Origin: Desulfosporosinus sp049943955
Lineage (GTDB): Bacteria > Bacillota > Desulfitobacteriia > Desulfitobacteriales > Desulfitobacteriaceae
DNA length: 64,000 nt
Direction of reading: 5' to 3'
Assembly: GCF_049943955.1 (NCBI RefSeq)
Contig: NZ_JBNFTW010000008.1
Location: 137,239 to 201,238 of the forward strand
Part shown: positions 26,176 through 33,905 of the stretch, in pieces
How positions within the stretch are numbered: the stretch's first letter is position 1
Layout of the letters: each line of letters opens with the position of its first letter
Made by a program: the position numbers and the translations under genes
Notes under the pieces: model-generated
What the model was told of the DNA's origin: nothing
Database searches by the model: none
What the model saw: the letters and a program-made list of their open reading frames with translations, nothing else

Positions 26176-28032
26176 ATGAGTGTAGATTTTCGCGGTCTGG
26201 GGTTTGGCGCTGGTTCAGGTGGTACGGGCTCAGGAGGAAAACGTTGGCAGTTAAGAGAACTGGCGCAAAACGAACATCTCGATTGGTCTATCATCAAACG
26301 AGTTCTAAAAGCATTTATTCCTTATTGGCCTAAAGCCATCCTCGTGACAATCATCATCTTTATTACCTCTATAGGTAGTGTTCTGCCTGCTTGGTTAACT
26401 CAAAAAATCATAGATGATGGTATTCAAAAAGGGCAACTGCCTACCGTTATTATTTTAACCGTAGCGCTTATTGCGGCGGCAGTTGTCACAGGTTTACTTG
26501 GAGTTTGGCAAAACTGGCTTAGCAATCAAATTGCCCAAAACGTTATGGCAGATTATCGATTAGATTTATTTCGCAACCTTCAGCGGCAAACGGTAAATTT
26601 CTTTGCATCCCGTCAGTCCGGAGATCTTGTGTCTCGGATCATCAATGATGTTACAGCAATTCAAAATGTCATTACTTCAACCCTAGTAGGATTTATCAGT
26701 AATCTCCTTACCATCGCAGTAACCTTGTTGTTAATGTTTAAAATGGATTGGCGGATGTCTGTATTGGCTATAATTGTTGTACCTGGCTTCGTAATTCCAA
26801 CGCAAAAGGTCGGCAGAGTAAGGCAGAAAATTCAAGCAGAAATTCAGCAGTGGTTATCCGCATTGACAGTACAACTCAGTGAAGCCCTCGGAGTAAGCGG
26901 AGCACTTCTGATCAGGATATTTAACCGTGAACCTAGAGAAGAAGCGAAATTTTGTCTCGCCAATGGAAAATTGCGAGATTTGCAAATACGCCAGGGACTC
27001 ATTGGCCGCTGGCTGTTCATGTGGTTAGGTATGTTTTCTTCAATAGGTCCTGCCGTGTTATGGGGTTATGGAGGATGGTTGGTAATACATCACGAAATGA
27101 ATCTTGGAGTCATTGTCGCCTTCACAACGTTATTATCTAAATTGTATGGACCGTTGAGTCAGTTAGCCCAAATCCACGTTAATGTTCTCTCATCGATTGC
27201 TTTATTCCGGAGAATTTATTCGATTTTGGATATTAAACCAGAAATTCAAGACGGTCCAAGAACTATTCCGCCTAACAGCGTCAAGGGACGTCTTGAACTA
27301 AACGATGTTTTCTTCTCTTATCAGCACGAAACTAAGGACGGGGAGGCAAAACTGGCTCTCTGTAACATCAATTTAACGGTAGAGCCCGGGCAAACCGTTG
27401 CCCTCGTTGGTCCAAGCGGAGCAGGAAAAACCACACTCTTAAATTTGATACCTCGGTTTAGCGATCCACTATCAGGTTGTCTGTTTCTGGATGGCATAGA
27501 ATGTCAAAGCCTATCCCTGGAATCTTTAAGAGCTCAGATGGGGTTAGTACCCCAAGACCCTTTCTTTTTCCACGATACGGTCTACAATAACCTCCTTCTC
27601 GCCAACGAAAAGGCCAGCCAAGAGGATATGGAAACAGCTTGCCAAGCGGCTCAAATTCATGATACCATTGTGGATTTACCTCAAGGTTATCATACTGTCG
27701 TCGGAGAACGAGGATATCGTCTCTCCGGGGGAGAACGACAGCGTTTAGCTATTGCAAGAGTATTGCTTCAAAGCCCTCGTATCGTTCTTTTAGATGAAGC
27801 AACGAGCGCCTTAGACACAGTTGTTGAACGGAAAATACAGGACGCTTTGGCCTTTCTCTTAAAAGGAAGAACCGCAATCGTCATTGCCCACCGTCTCTCG
27901 ACGATTCTTGCAGCTGACAAAATAATTGTTTTAGATAGAGGTGAGATAATCGCTTCAGGAACCCATCAGGAACTTGTCGAAAAAAACCCTTTGTACAAAA
28001 AACTCTATGAGACCCAATTTTCCCTTCCCTAA
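26176..28032 (+). CDS. ABC exporter, fused permease/ATPase
   Basis: 618 residues from ATG 26176 (AGAGGTG nine nt before it). The N-terminal tail is Gly-rich (GLGFGAGSGGTGSGG), then six membrane helices (about 45-320), then a nucleotide-binding domain: Walker A VGPSGAGKTT, Q-loop VPQDPFFFHD, signature LSGGERQRLAIARVLL, Walker B IVLLDEATSALD, and switch VIAHRLST. It is a half-transporter of the MsbA/LmrA/BmrA kind that works as a dimer. Substrate unknown: lipid, peptide or drug. The Gly-rich N-terminus is unusual. Confidence 0.9.
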   Translation: MSVDFRGLGFGAGSGGTGSGGKRWQLRELAQNEHLDWSIIKRVLKAFIPYWPKAILVTIIIFITSIGSVLPAWLTQKIIDDGIQKGQLPTVIILTVALIAAAVVTGLLGVWQNWLSNQIAQNVMADYRLDLFRNLQRQTVNFFASRQSGDLVSRIINDVTAIQNVITSTLVGFISNLLTIAVTLLLMFKMDWRMSVLAIIVVPGFVIPTQKVGRVRQKIQAEIQQWLSALTVQLSEALGVSGALLIRIFNREPREEAKFCLANGKLRDLQIRQGLIGRWLFMWLGMFSSIGPAVLWGYGGWLVIHHEMNLGVIVAFTTLLSKLYGPLSQLAQIHVNVLSSIALFRRIYSILDIKPEIQDGPRTIPPNSVKGRLELNDVFFSYQHETKDGEAKLALCNINLTVEPGQTVALVGPSGAGKTTLLNLIPRFSDPLSGCLFLDGIECQSLSLESLRAQMGLVPQDPFFFHDTVYNNLLLANEKASQEDMETACQAAQIHDTIVDLPQGYHTVVGERGYRLSGGERQRLAIARVLLQSPRIVLLDEATSALDTVVERKIQDALAFLLKGRTAIVIAHRLSTILAADKIIVLDRGEIIASGTHQELVEKNPLYKKLYETQFSLP

Positions 28033-28037
28033 ACTTT

Positions 28038-28340
28038 TCAACAGCTTGAAAAAGTCAAATCCCTTGCCTCAAGTGAACTCGGATGGACTCTATCCCCACC
28101 TAAGCAAGGTATGGAAACTACTCCCACTTGAAGTGGAGCCATACGATCGGATAATTCATGATCGCTGTCATCAACCTTAAACTTACCCTTTAGCAATCCC
28201 TTTCGAGGATTCAACTGTCGACTCATATACTTTACAATTTCCACATCAAGTTCTTGACTAATAGTTAATACCTCATCTGAAGAACATTTTCCCCAAGCTG
28301 AATGGAGTTTGGACCTAAGGAGTTCAATTCTTTCTGTCAT
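28038..28340 (-). CDS. Spo0E-like aspartyl-phosphate phosphatase with repeat-derived C-terminus
   Basis: Residues 1-43 match the small Spo0E family: IELLRSKLHSAW, then VLTISQELDVEIVKYM, where SQELD is the signature carrying the catalytic Asp. Family members are usually 45-85 residues and dephosphorylate Spo0A or related receivers. The last 30 or so residues (from about APLQVGVVSIP) are read from a copy of the dispersed repeat (28073-28146), so the original C-terminus has been replaced. GGGGGAGGACTAATT precedes the ATG. It lies 43 nt after a short CheY-like gene and is probably cotranscribed with it. The stop is 5 nt from the convergent ABC exporter stop. Confidence 0.75.
   Translation of the reverse strand: MTERIELLRSKLHSAWGKCSSDEVLTISQELDVEIVKYMSRQLNPRKGLLKGKFKVDDSDHELSDRMAPLQVGVVSIPCLGGDRVHPSSLEARDLTFSSC
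28073..28146 (+). repeat. Dispersed structured repeat, copy E (short)
   Basis: A deleted copy: GTGAACTCG runs straight into GATGGACTCTATCCCCACC, then TAAGCAAGGTATGGAAACTACTCCCACTT and the partner AAGTGGAG. It joins the start of one module to the end of the other, as in copies A and D. It overlaps the 3' end of the Spo0E-like gene. Confidence 0.6.
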
Positions 28341-28383
28341 AATTAGTCCTCCCCCAAAATTTCTAATGTTTTTCCCCTATCTA

Positions 28384-28707
28384 TTATTCAGGAAAGTTTT
28401 CCATAATAAACCCAACAGCACCTAGTGAAATGGCATCTTTGACCTGGTGTTCATTCCCCACAGAAGTAATAATGATAATTCTGGCACCGTTATCTATTTC
28501 TTTAATCATTTTAATAGCCTTAAGCCCATCTAATTTGGGCATGGTAATATCCATGGTAACCATATCAGGCTTAAGTTCATTATAAAGCTGTATAGCTGTC
28601 AACCCATTATCAGCTTCACCTACAACTTCAAAGCCGCTGGTTTCTAAGAGGTTTTTAATAGAACGTCTCTTTAATGCTGAGTCGTCAACAATTAATGCTC
28701 TCTTCAA
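28384..28707 (-). CDS. Short CheY-like receiver protein, C-terminally truncated
   Basis: 107 residues from TTG 28707 (AGGTG eight nt before). The acidic pair is in ALIVDDSALKRR, the phosphoacceptor Asp in MVTMDITMPKLDG, and the switch Thr in IIIITSVG. The last conserved position is changed: where receivers have the invariant Lys-Pro (IMKPF) this reads FIMENFPE and stops at once (TAA TAG), about 12 residues short of a full receiver fold. A small frameshift near ATGGAAAAC could have produced this. It may be a decaying gene or a non-switching phosphate acceptor. It is followed by a Spo0E-like phosphatase gene. Confidence 0.75.
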   Translation of the reverse strand: MKRALIVDDSALKRRSIKNLLETSGFEVVGEADNGLTAIQLYNELKPDMVTMDITMPKLDGLKAIKMIKEIDNGARIIIITSVGNEHQVKDAISLGAVGFIMENFPE

Positions 28708-28961
28708 TTACTTAACACCTCATGTTCTTCTTGTGAACAACATTTAATTCCTTATTGTCTATTGTAACAATTTATAAACTAGACGATAGTACACAAGGTC
28801 ATTGATTTTAATGCCAAAAGCACTTACCTCATGCTGATAGCATTTATAATTTTAAGATTAATATTATATTTTAAATTTTCACAATAAACCGTAAAGTTCA
28901 TTTTTAGATTATCTCGTTGTATAATATTTAATAAGATATACTTTTTAGGGGAGTTCATATT

Positions 28962-29345
28962 ATGTCTTTAAACGATGATAAAAACAAGATGATCGAAACT
29001 TGCCAAGCCATCTTAGAATCTTGTGATAAGCCCTTTGTTTGGGAAGAAGAAGGTTCTTATAAATATGGCAACTTTAAAAAACCTTTTAATTTGTTTTTTC
29101 CACATCCGCAAATCGATGCAGAGTTACAAAGGTTGTTTGAGGAATTTTCTAATTCTTCTTATTTATACGATCAGATTAAATCGATCTGTACCCTCGAGGC
29201 TGAATGGTCTGAGTCAGGAACATACGGTTTAGATAGGGATTTTACTTGTTACTTTAGCAAATTCGCTTTAAAACCCGAATATGTCGAACAAATCAAAGCA
29301 TATTTTAGTCAGCGCCTTAACGAATTGCAGAAGGAATCTAACTAG
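28962..29345 (+). CDS. Hypothetical protein, 127 residues
   Basis: A soluble, acidic protein with no signal peptide or membrane segment. It starts MSLNDDKNKMIETCQAIL and contains a central aromatic stretch (FKKPFNLFFPHPQID) and a C-terminal helix (EYVEQIKAYFSQRLNEL). A GGGGAG Shine-Dalgarno and an upstream TATAAT (28920-28925) support expression. I do not recognise the family. It stands alone ahead of the citrate lyase operon, with a large palindrome in between. Confidence 0.6.
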   Translation: MSLNDDKNKMIETCQAILESCDKPFVWEEEGSYKYGNFKKPFNLFFPHPQIDAELQRLFEEFSNSSYLYDQIKSICTLEAEWSESGTYGLDRDFTCYFSKFALKPEYVEQIKAYFSQRLNELQKESN

Positions 29346-29433
29346 AATGCATAAAACCTATTCTTATACTTGATTTTTCAATTAATAATTGGCATATAAT
29401 TAAAAAATTTTTCTAATTAATGAGGTATTTGTC

Positions 29434-29466
29434 TTTATTATATGAAACTCAGTTTCATATAATAAA
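29434..29466. promoter_or_regulatory. Perfect 33-nt palindrome upstream of citrate lyase genes
   Basis: Sixteen-base arms, TTTATTATATGAAACT and AGTTTCATATAATAAA, flank a single C. There is no long T-run after either arm, and a one-base loop is unsuitable for an RNA hairpin, so an operator is more likely than a terminator. It lies about 95 bp upstream of the best -35 box for citD. Confidence 0.5.
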
Positions 29467-29529
29467 ACTTATAACATTAGATAACATGTCTCTTCTTAAT
29501 AGCTGCAAATGCCAAACTCTTCTTTCCGC

Positions 29530-29558
29530 TTGATAATGTTATTACATTTGGGTATGTT
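29530..29558 (+). promoter_or_regulatory. Possible sigma-A promoter for citDEF
   Basis: TTGATA, 17-nt spacer, TATGTT, about 80 nt before the citD start. The -35 is good and the -10 is partial. Confidence 0.35.
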
Positions 29559-29638
29559 AGGAGTTGATGGTTATTGTTAAATTAGAAGTATTTTGTCATG
29601 ATTAATTACTCAAGATTATGTACGAGGAGGATTAAGCG

Positions 29639-29911
29639 ATGAAAATTAATAAGACCGCGCAGGCTGGAGTTTTGGAATCCAGCGATGTACTTGTTACCGT
29701 TGAACCCAATCCCGAAGGTGGGATTAAAGTTGAGCTCGAAACAAAACGTGTTATTCAGAAACAATTTGGCAAGCAAATCGAGAAAGTAATTCTTGAGACT
29801 GCACAACAAAGCGGCGCCGAAGATGTACTTATTAAAGCTCAGGACAAAGGCGCATTGGATTATACATTCAGGGCTAGGGTTCAAGCAGCGCTTCAAAGGG
29901 CTTCTCTTTAG
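29639..29911 (+). CDS. citD: Citrate lyase acyl carrier protein (gamma subunit)
   Basis: 90 residues, typical for CitD. The prosthetic-group serine lies in AGVLESSDVLVTVEP (about residue 14-15), and the C-terminal half has EKVILETAQQSGAEDVLIKAQDKGALD and YTFRARVQAAL. It carries the phosphoribosyl-dephospho-CoA arm that shuttles acetyl and citryl groups between the other two subunits. GAGGAGG lies upstream. It is the first gene of citDEF. The genes that make and attach the cofactor (citX, citG) and the acetate ligase (citC) are not in the window. Confidence 0.93.
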   Translation: MKINKTAQAGVLESSDVLVTVEPNPEGGIKVELETKRVIQKQFGKQIEKVILETAQQSGAEDVLIKAQDKGALDYTFRARVQAALQRASL

Positions 29912-29954
29912 CCTTTTATAGATGACTAAGATAATATGAAAAGGAGTATCAAGA

Positions 29955-30659
29955 ATGAGCCAAAACAGGAGTATGCTTATTATTCCAGGAAATAGCCCTA
30001 AGGGGCTTCAAAACGCTCCGGTATTCAACCCGGATTTACTTGTCCTTGATCTGGCTGATGGTGTGCCGCTTGAAGATAAGGACAGCGCCCGCTTACTCGT
30101 TAAAGAAGCCATTGGTTTTATGGATTATGAAAATACCCAGGTTGTCGTAAGAATTAATTCCCTCCAATCAGGTTTCGGAGCTAAAGACATTGAGGTCATT
30201 ACCCCGGTTCAACCCATTGCTTTTGCTATTCCACAAGGAAGCGTTGAACAGCTCCAAGACATTGAAATCCTTTTAAAGGAATCCGAAAAGAAGGCGGGAC
30301 TTAAAGAAGGAAGTATCGGGTTGATCCCAGTGGTTGAAACCGTTAAGGCTTTAGAACAAATGTCTTCGCTTCTCAACACTTCCCCCCGCATCAAAGGTGC
30401 CTTTTTCAATGCCGAAGGTCTTGCTCAAGAACTTGGAATCATTCGCAGTAAAGAAGGCGACGAGATTCTCTATGCCCGGAGTAAGTTTGCCATGGCTTGC
30501 CGAGTTGCCGGCATGAATAGTTTTGATACTTCCTTTACTGACAGCAACGATTATGAGGGCTTGGAGAAGGATTGTTTTAAAGCCCGCAATCTCGGCTTTA
30601 CCGGTAAAGCTGCCATTGATGGCCGGCAAATTGATACAATTCATAAAATCTTTGTTTAA
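29955..30659 (+). CDS. citE: Citrate lyase beta subunit (citryl-ACP lyase), short form
   Basis: 234 residues, about 50 shorter at the C-terminus than typical CitE (about 290). It splits citryl-ACP into oxaloacetate and acetyl-ACP. The HpcH/HpaI TIM-barrel signatures are present: SMLIIPGNSP, DLLVLDLADGVPLEDKDSAR (metal and substrate), VVVRINS, GLIPVVETVKAL and the final GFTGKAAIDGRQIDTIHKIF, after which normal CitE continues with a helical lid. The lost segment usually comes from the neighbouring subunit's active site, so activity may be altered. AAAGGAG precedes the ATG. It is 43 nt after citD and 24 nt before citF. Confidence 0.88.
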   Translation: MSQNRSMLIIPGNSPKGLQNAPVFNPDLLVLDLADGVPLEDKDSARLLVKEAIGFMDYENTQVVVRINSLQSGFGAKDIEVITPVQPIAFAIPQGSVEQLQDIEILLKESEKKAGLKEGSIGLIPVVETVKALEQMSSLLNTSPRIKGAFFNAEGLAQELGIIRSKEGDEILYARSKFAMACRVAGMNSFDTSFTDSNDYEGLEKDCFKARNLGFTGKAAIDGRQIDTIHKIFV

Positions 30660-30683
30660 TCAAATGGAAACGAGGGGTATCGC

Positions 30684-32225
30684 ATGAAAAATAGTGTCGG
30701 ACGTGAAATTCCAGAAAGTATTGAGGGCTACGGCCAAGTGAAACCCTTTGGCGGAGCTCTGGCTAATTACGGAGAACGCACTAAAACATCAGTAAAACTG
30801 CGTTCTGTTAAACCAGGTGATAACAAACTCGTAGAGACTATTGATGAAGTGCTCGATAAAGTCGGCATTCGTGATGGTATGACTGTTTCCTTCCATCATC
30901 ATCTCCGCAATGGAGACTATGTCATTAATCTGGTTATGGAAGCTATAGCCAAGCGCGGAGTTAAAGATATTACCGTTGCCGCAACCGGTATTTTCAAGAT
31001 CCACGAACCACTTGTTGATTATATTAAGAGCGGAGTTATTACCGGAATTTCGGTAAACTATATTGCACCAGGTCCCGTTGCCACAGCTATCTCTAAAGGA
31101 TTATTAAAAAAACCTGCAGTTCTCATGAGTCATGGCGGACGCCCTCGGGCTATCGAGAGCGGCGACTTGCATATTGACGTTGCTTTTATCGCTGCTCCAA
31201 CAGCAGACTTTTACGGCAACATGAACGGAGTTCATGGAAAAGCGGCTTGCGGAACATTGGCATATGCCGTTTCGGATGCCCAATATGCTGATCACGTTGT
31301 TGCCGTTACGGATAATCTTGTTCCCTATCCGGCTTGCCCTATTGAAATCAGCCAAGATTACGTTGATTATGTTGTTAAAGTTGATTCAATCGGCGATCCG
31401 AATGGAATTGTTTCCGGAACTCTGACTGTAACCAAAGATCCTGTGGGTTTGCGTATTGCTAAACTTGCGGCCCAGGTTATTGAAGCAACAGGATATATTA
31501 AAGAAGGCATGTCTTTCCAAACAGGAGCAGGCGGGACTTCCTTAGCTGTTGCGGCTGAAGTTCGAAGGTTTATGAAAGAAAAGAATGTCGTTGGCAGCTT
31601 TGCGGCCGGAGGTATCACTGGTTATATGGTTGATATGCTTAACGATGGGTTATTCCGCTCCCTTTTTGATGTTCAGTGCTTTGATTTAAAAGCTATTGCT
31701 TCAATGCGTGACAATCCTAAGCACCAAAAAATGAGCGGTTCACTTTACGGAAATCCCCATAATAGAGGTGCCGTCGTAAATAATCTTGATGTCATGATTT
31801 TAGGTGCCACCGAAATTGATACCGACTTTAATGTTAATGTTGTCACCGGTTCTGACGGAATCATTATTGGGGCTTCCGGCGGACATAATGATACTGCCGC
31901 CGGCTCAAAACTGGCTATCGTCGTCACTAACCTAACAAAAGGCCGTCTTCCGGTTGTAAAAGACCAGGTTACAACGGTCACCACTCCTGGAGAGACAATT
32001 GATGTTCTTGTGACAGAACGAGGGATAGCAGTTAACCCTGCCCGGCAAGATCTTATTGACAAACTTAAAGATACTGACCTGCCAATCGTCCCGATTGAAG
32101 AATTGAAAAATATCGCCGAACGTTTAACCGGCAAGCCAGAACCCATTGAATTTACCGATCAAGTCGTGGCTGTTGTTGAATATCGGGATGGAACGGTCAT
32201 TGACGTCGTTCGAAAACCACTCTAA
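30684..32225 (+). CDS. citF: Citrate lyase alpha subunit (citrate:ACP transferase)
   Basis: 513 residues, full length. It exchanges acetyl for citryl on the CitD arm. It starts with GREIPESIEGYGQVKPFGGA and has GMTVSFHHHLRNGDYV, SFQTGAGGTSLAVAAEV and VVTGSDGIIIGASGGHNDTA, all typical of CitF, a member of the CoA-transferase superfamily. It completes a canonical D-E-F order. With CitDE it would convert citrate to acetate and oxaloacetate in anaerobic citrate fermentation, or supply acetyl units in reverse. A hairpin follows 90 nt downstream. Confidence 0.93.
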   Translation: MKNSVGREIPESIEGYGQVKPFGGALANYGERTKTSVKLRSVKPGDNKLVETIDEVLDKVGIRDGMTVSFHHHLRNGDYVINLVMEAIAKRGVKDITVAATGIFKIHEPLVDYIKSGVITGISVNYIAPGPVATAISKGLLKKPAVLMSHGGRPRAIESGDLHIDVAFIAAPTADFYGNMNGVHGKAACGTLAYAVSDAQYADHVVAVTDNLVPYPACPIEISQDYVDYVVKVDSIGDPNGIVSGTLTVTKDPVGLRIAKLAAQVIEATGYIKEGMSFQTGAGGTSLAVAAEVRRFMKEKNVVGSFAAGGITGYMVDMLNDGLFRSLFDVQCFDLKAIASMRDNPKHQKMSGSLYGNPHNRGAVVNNLDVMILGATEIDTDFNVNVVTGSDGIIIGASGGHNDTAAGSKLAIVVTNLTKGRLPVVKDQVTTVTTPGETIDVLVTERGIAVNPARQDLIDKLKDTDLPIVPIEELKNIAERLTGKPEPIEFTDQVVAVVEYRDGTVIDVVRKPL

Positions 32226-32313
32226 ATCAAAATCAGATTTATCTTGGGCAAACGTTTGTATTTTAGATCTACTGAAAATCATTCCAGTTTTAGATAAACG
32301 TACCCGATTACTG

Positions 32314-32348
32314 AGAACCCCATGTTTTAGCGACATGGGGTTCTTAAC
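32314..32348 (+). terminator. Terminator of the citDEF operon
   Basis: GAACCCCATG (32314-32323) pairs perfectly with CATGGGGTTC (32334-32343), then TTAACTT. The T-run is weak, but the stem is strong and correctly placed. Confidence 0.7.
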
Positions 32349-32471
32349 TTCACCCCTAAACCAATTGCCTCCACCAATGCATGTAAGCACAAATCCAGGA
32401 TAAATATCTTATTTTAAAACAAAATGGCCATCACCTTCTTCAAGTGACAGCCCGATTAGACCCATGTTTTG

Positions 32472-32633
32472 TCATCCATGACTAGTTTTTAAATGTTGTG
32501 GTTTAATTGCATAATCTCTTTTTCCCGGCAATCTTCGAACCAGTTTAAAAATCTGATAACACGAGGTAACGGTTACAACCGCACATGAGCCAAGAAATAT
32601 ACACAGCATAATCATTGAAATCCATGCTAACAT
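32472..32633 (-). CDS. Small membrane protein, 53 residues
   Basis: ATG 32633 lies 7 nt after a strong AGGGGAGG. The product begins MLAWISMIMLCIFLGSC, has one hydrophobic helix to about residue 30, then a basic tail (KLVRRLPGKR) and a hydrophilic end. It is below common size cut-offs. The ribosome-binding site and helix-plus-basic-tail layout argue that it is real. No family recognised. The flanking stretch 32634-33087 holds no other gene I can support. Confidence 0.6.
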   Translation of the reverse strand: MLAWISMIMLCIFLGSCAVVTVTSCYQIFKLVRRLPGKRDYAIKPQHLKTSHG

Positions 32634-33087
32634 AATAACGCCTCCCCTTAAACAGTTTTGTTTGATCTAAAAACTTGTTCACAGAATGACTATCATACGC
32701 TGTTTGATTAGTAGTTAATCTATTAGAACGTCCTTGGGATAGTGATTACAATCACAAATCGTTAGGCACTAATAAACTCTTGTCTTATTTTTTCTTAGCC
32801 TTGAGTTTACGATTCACTTCCTCCTTATTTTTTCTTGTGCTAATAATAACATTCTCAAGCTTATAAGTCTATAGGTAATCACTATTTCGCTGATTAGAAT
32901 TTTTAATAGCGAATGTATTTTGCTATCTAATCACGCCTCATCATTTTACTGATCTCCCAGAGAATTTATCTATTCGGTTAATCCATTATTCATGCGATGC
33001 TAATAAAAGGATTAAACACAACTGAAAGCAATATTATAGGTAAGAAAATTATTTTTTCCTACTCTCCTTCTTTTTCCCTAATGTTAC

Positions 33088-33423
33088 TTAGGAATGACTT
33101 CTATAAATCATAACGTCTTCATTGATAAGACTAAAACCGCAATCTAACCAAAACTTTTTGGCCCGCAAATTTTTGGGCTTTAAAATTATATCAATTTTAG
33201 GCGGAAAACCTTCAAGAAAAAAACAGATAAATGAACTTCCTAACCCTCTGCCTCTGGGATAAACAATAAAATGGATAATTTTAAAAACCGATTCCTTGTA
33301 ATTAAAGCGTAATTGTATTTTCTCTAAAGGGTTTTTATATGTATAGATATATTCATTGCTATATTGATCAATAAGTCTCTTTTCAAGCTCCATGCTATTG
33401 TAGTTCTCTAGATATCGTAACAT
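33088..33423 (-). CDS. Small GNAT-like acetyltransferase
   Basis: 111 residues, shorter than typical GNAT domains (about 140). The core is FIVYPRGRGLGSSFICFFLE, an acetyl-CoA pyrophosphate loop of R-G-x-G-x-G/S type, and LKPKNLRAKKFWLDCGF, the following strand and helix with the usual Asn. It lacks most of the first two strands. GAGGTG lies before the ATG. It may be a minimal domain or a remnant. Substrate unknown. Confidence 0.6.
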   Translation of the reverse strand: MLRYLENYNSMELEKRLIDQYSNEYIYTYKNPLEKIQLRFNYKESVFKIIHFIVYPRGRGLGSSFICFFLEGFPPKIDIILKPKNLRAKKFWLDCGFSLINEDVMIYRSHS

Positions 33424-33628
33424 AACATCTAAACACCTCTCAGAACTATCATTTAAATTTAGATCTAAAAATAGTCTAGCAGGTATCGGTTAAAATTTTA
33501 GCCACAATAGGTACCTAAAATGAATGAATTTCTCTACTCTCGTGTCTTATATTGTCGCTATTTGTATATCCAGCTATCGATATAAATCAAATGGTATATT
33601 CTAGCAGACTGAATTTAATAAAGCCTTA

Positions 33629-33657
33629 TTGCTTTTACAAGAAATAAATAGTAGTAT
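33629..33657 (+). promoter_or_regulatory. Candidate promoter of the ABC-F attenuator leader
   Basis: TTGCTT, 17-nt spacer, TAGTAT. It would start transcription near 33664, just ahead of the leader peptide frame. Confidence 0.4.
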
Positions 33658-33689
33658 TAAAGCAATAACAGAAGATTGGAGTTGAAAAG

Positions 33690-33710
33690 ATGCGTAATTT
33701 TTCTTGCTAA
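33690..33710 (+). CDS. Six-residue leader peptide of the ABC-F attenuator
   Basis: ATG 33690, eight nt after GGAG, encodes MRNFSC and stops. The last eight coding bases (TTTCTTGC, 33700-33707) are complementary to GCAAGAAA at 33771-33778, so a ribosome stalled here would free that segment to form the antiterminator. Short leader peptides of this kind precede several antibiotic-induced ABC-F genes. Confidence 0.6.
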   Translation: MRNFSC

Positions 33711-33887
33711 ATATTAAGCATGATCAAATAAGTATGGTTATCCTAATACCGCTTGTTTTGTTGTGCATATGCAAGAAAGTTACTATCTATTCACTCAAAT
33801 AATACATCCCTGCCACACCTATATTGGTTTGGTTTTGTTGTGTATTTGCGAGCTGCAAGAATTAACTTTCTTGCAGCTCTTAATTTT
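33700..33887 (+). promoter_or_regulatory. Ribosome-mediated transcription attenuator
   Basis: Four segments are visible. Segment 0 (33700-33707) lies in the leader peptide frame and pairs with segment 1 (33771-33778). Segment 1 (TGCAAGAAAGTTA, 33770-33782) pairs perfectly over 13 bp with segment 3 (33863-33875), the antiterminator. Segment 2 (GAGCTGCAAGAA, 33850-33861) pairs with segment 3 (TTCTTGCAGCTC, 33868-33879), followed by TTAATTTTT, the terminator. The terminator ends 19 nt before the ABC-F start. Drug-stalled ribosomes on the leader would release segment 1 and allow read-through. Confidence 0.75.
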
Positions 33888-33905
33888 TCACAGGAGGATA
33901 AACTT

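Noticed and set aside
26040..26333. 97-codon frame before the ABC exporter
   Set aside because: It overlaps the exporter gene out of frame, has no recognisable family and no good ribosome-binding site.
33753..33905. In-frame N-terminal extension of the ABC-F protein
   Set aside because: The added residues come from the attenuator stems; the ATG at 33906 has a strong Shine-Dalgarno and matches the family N-terminus.
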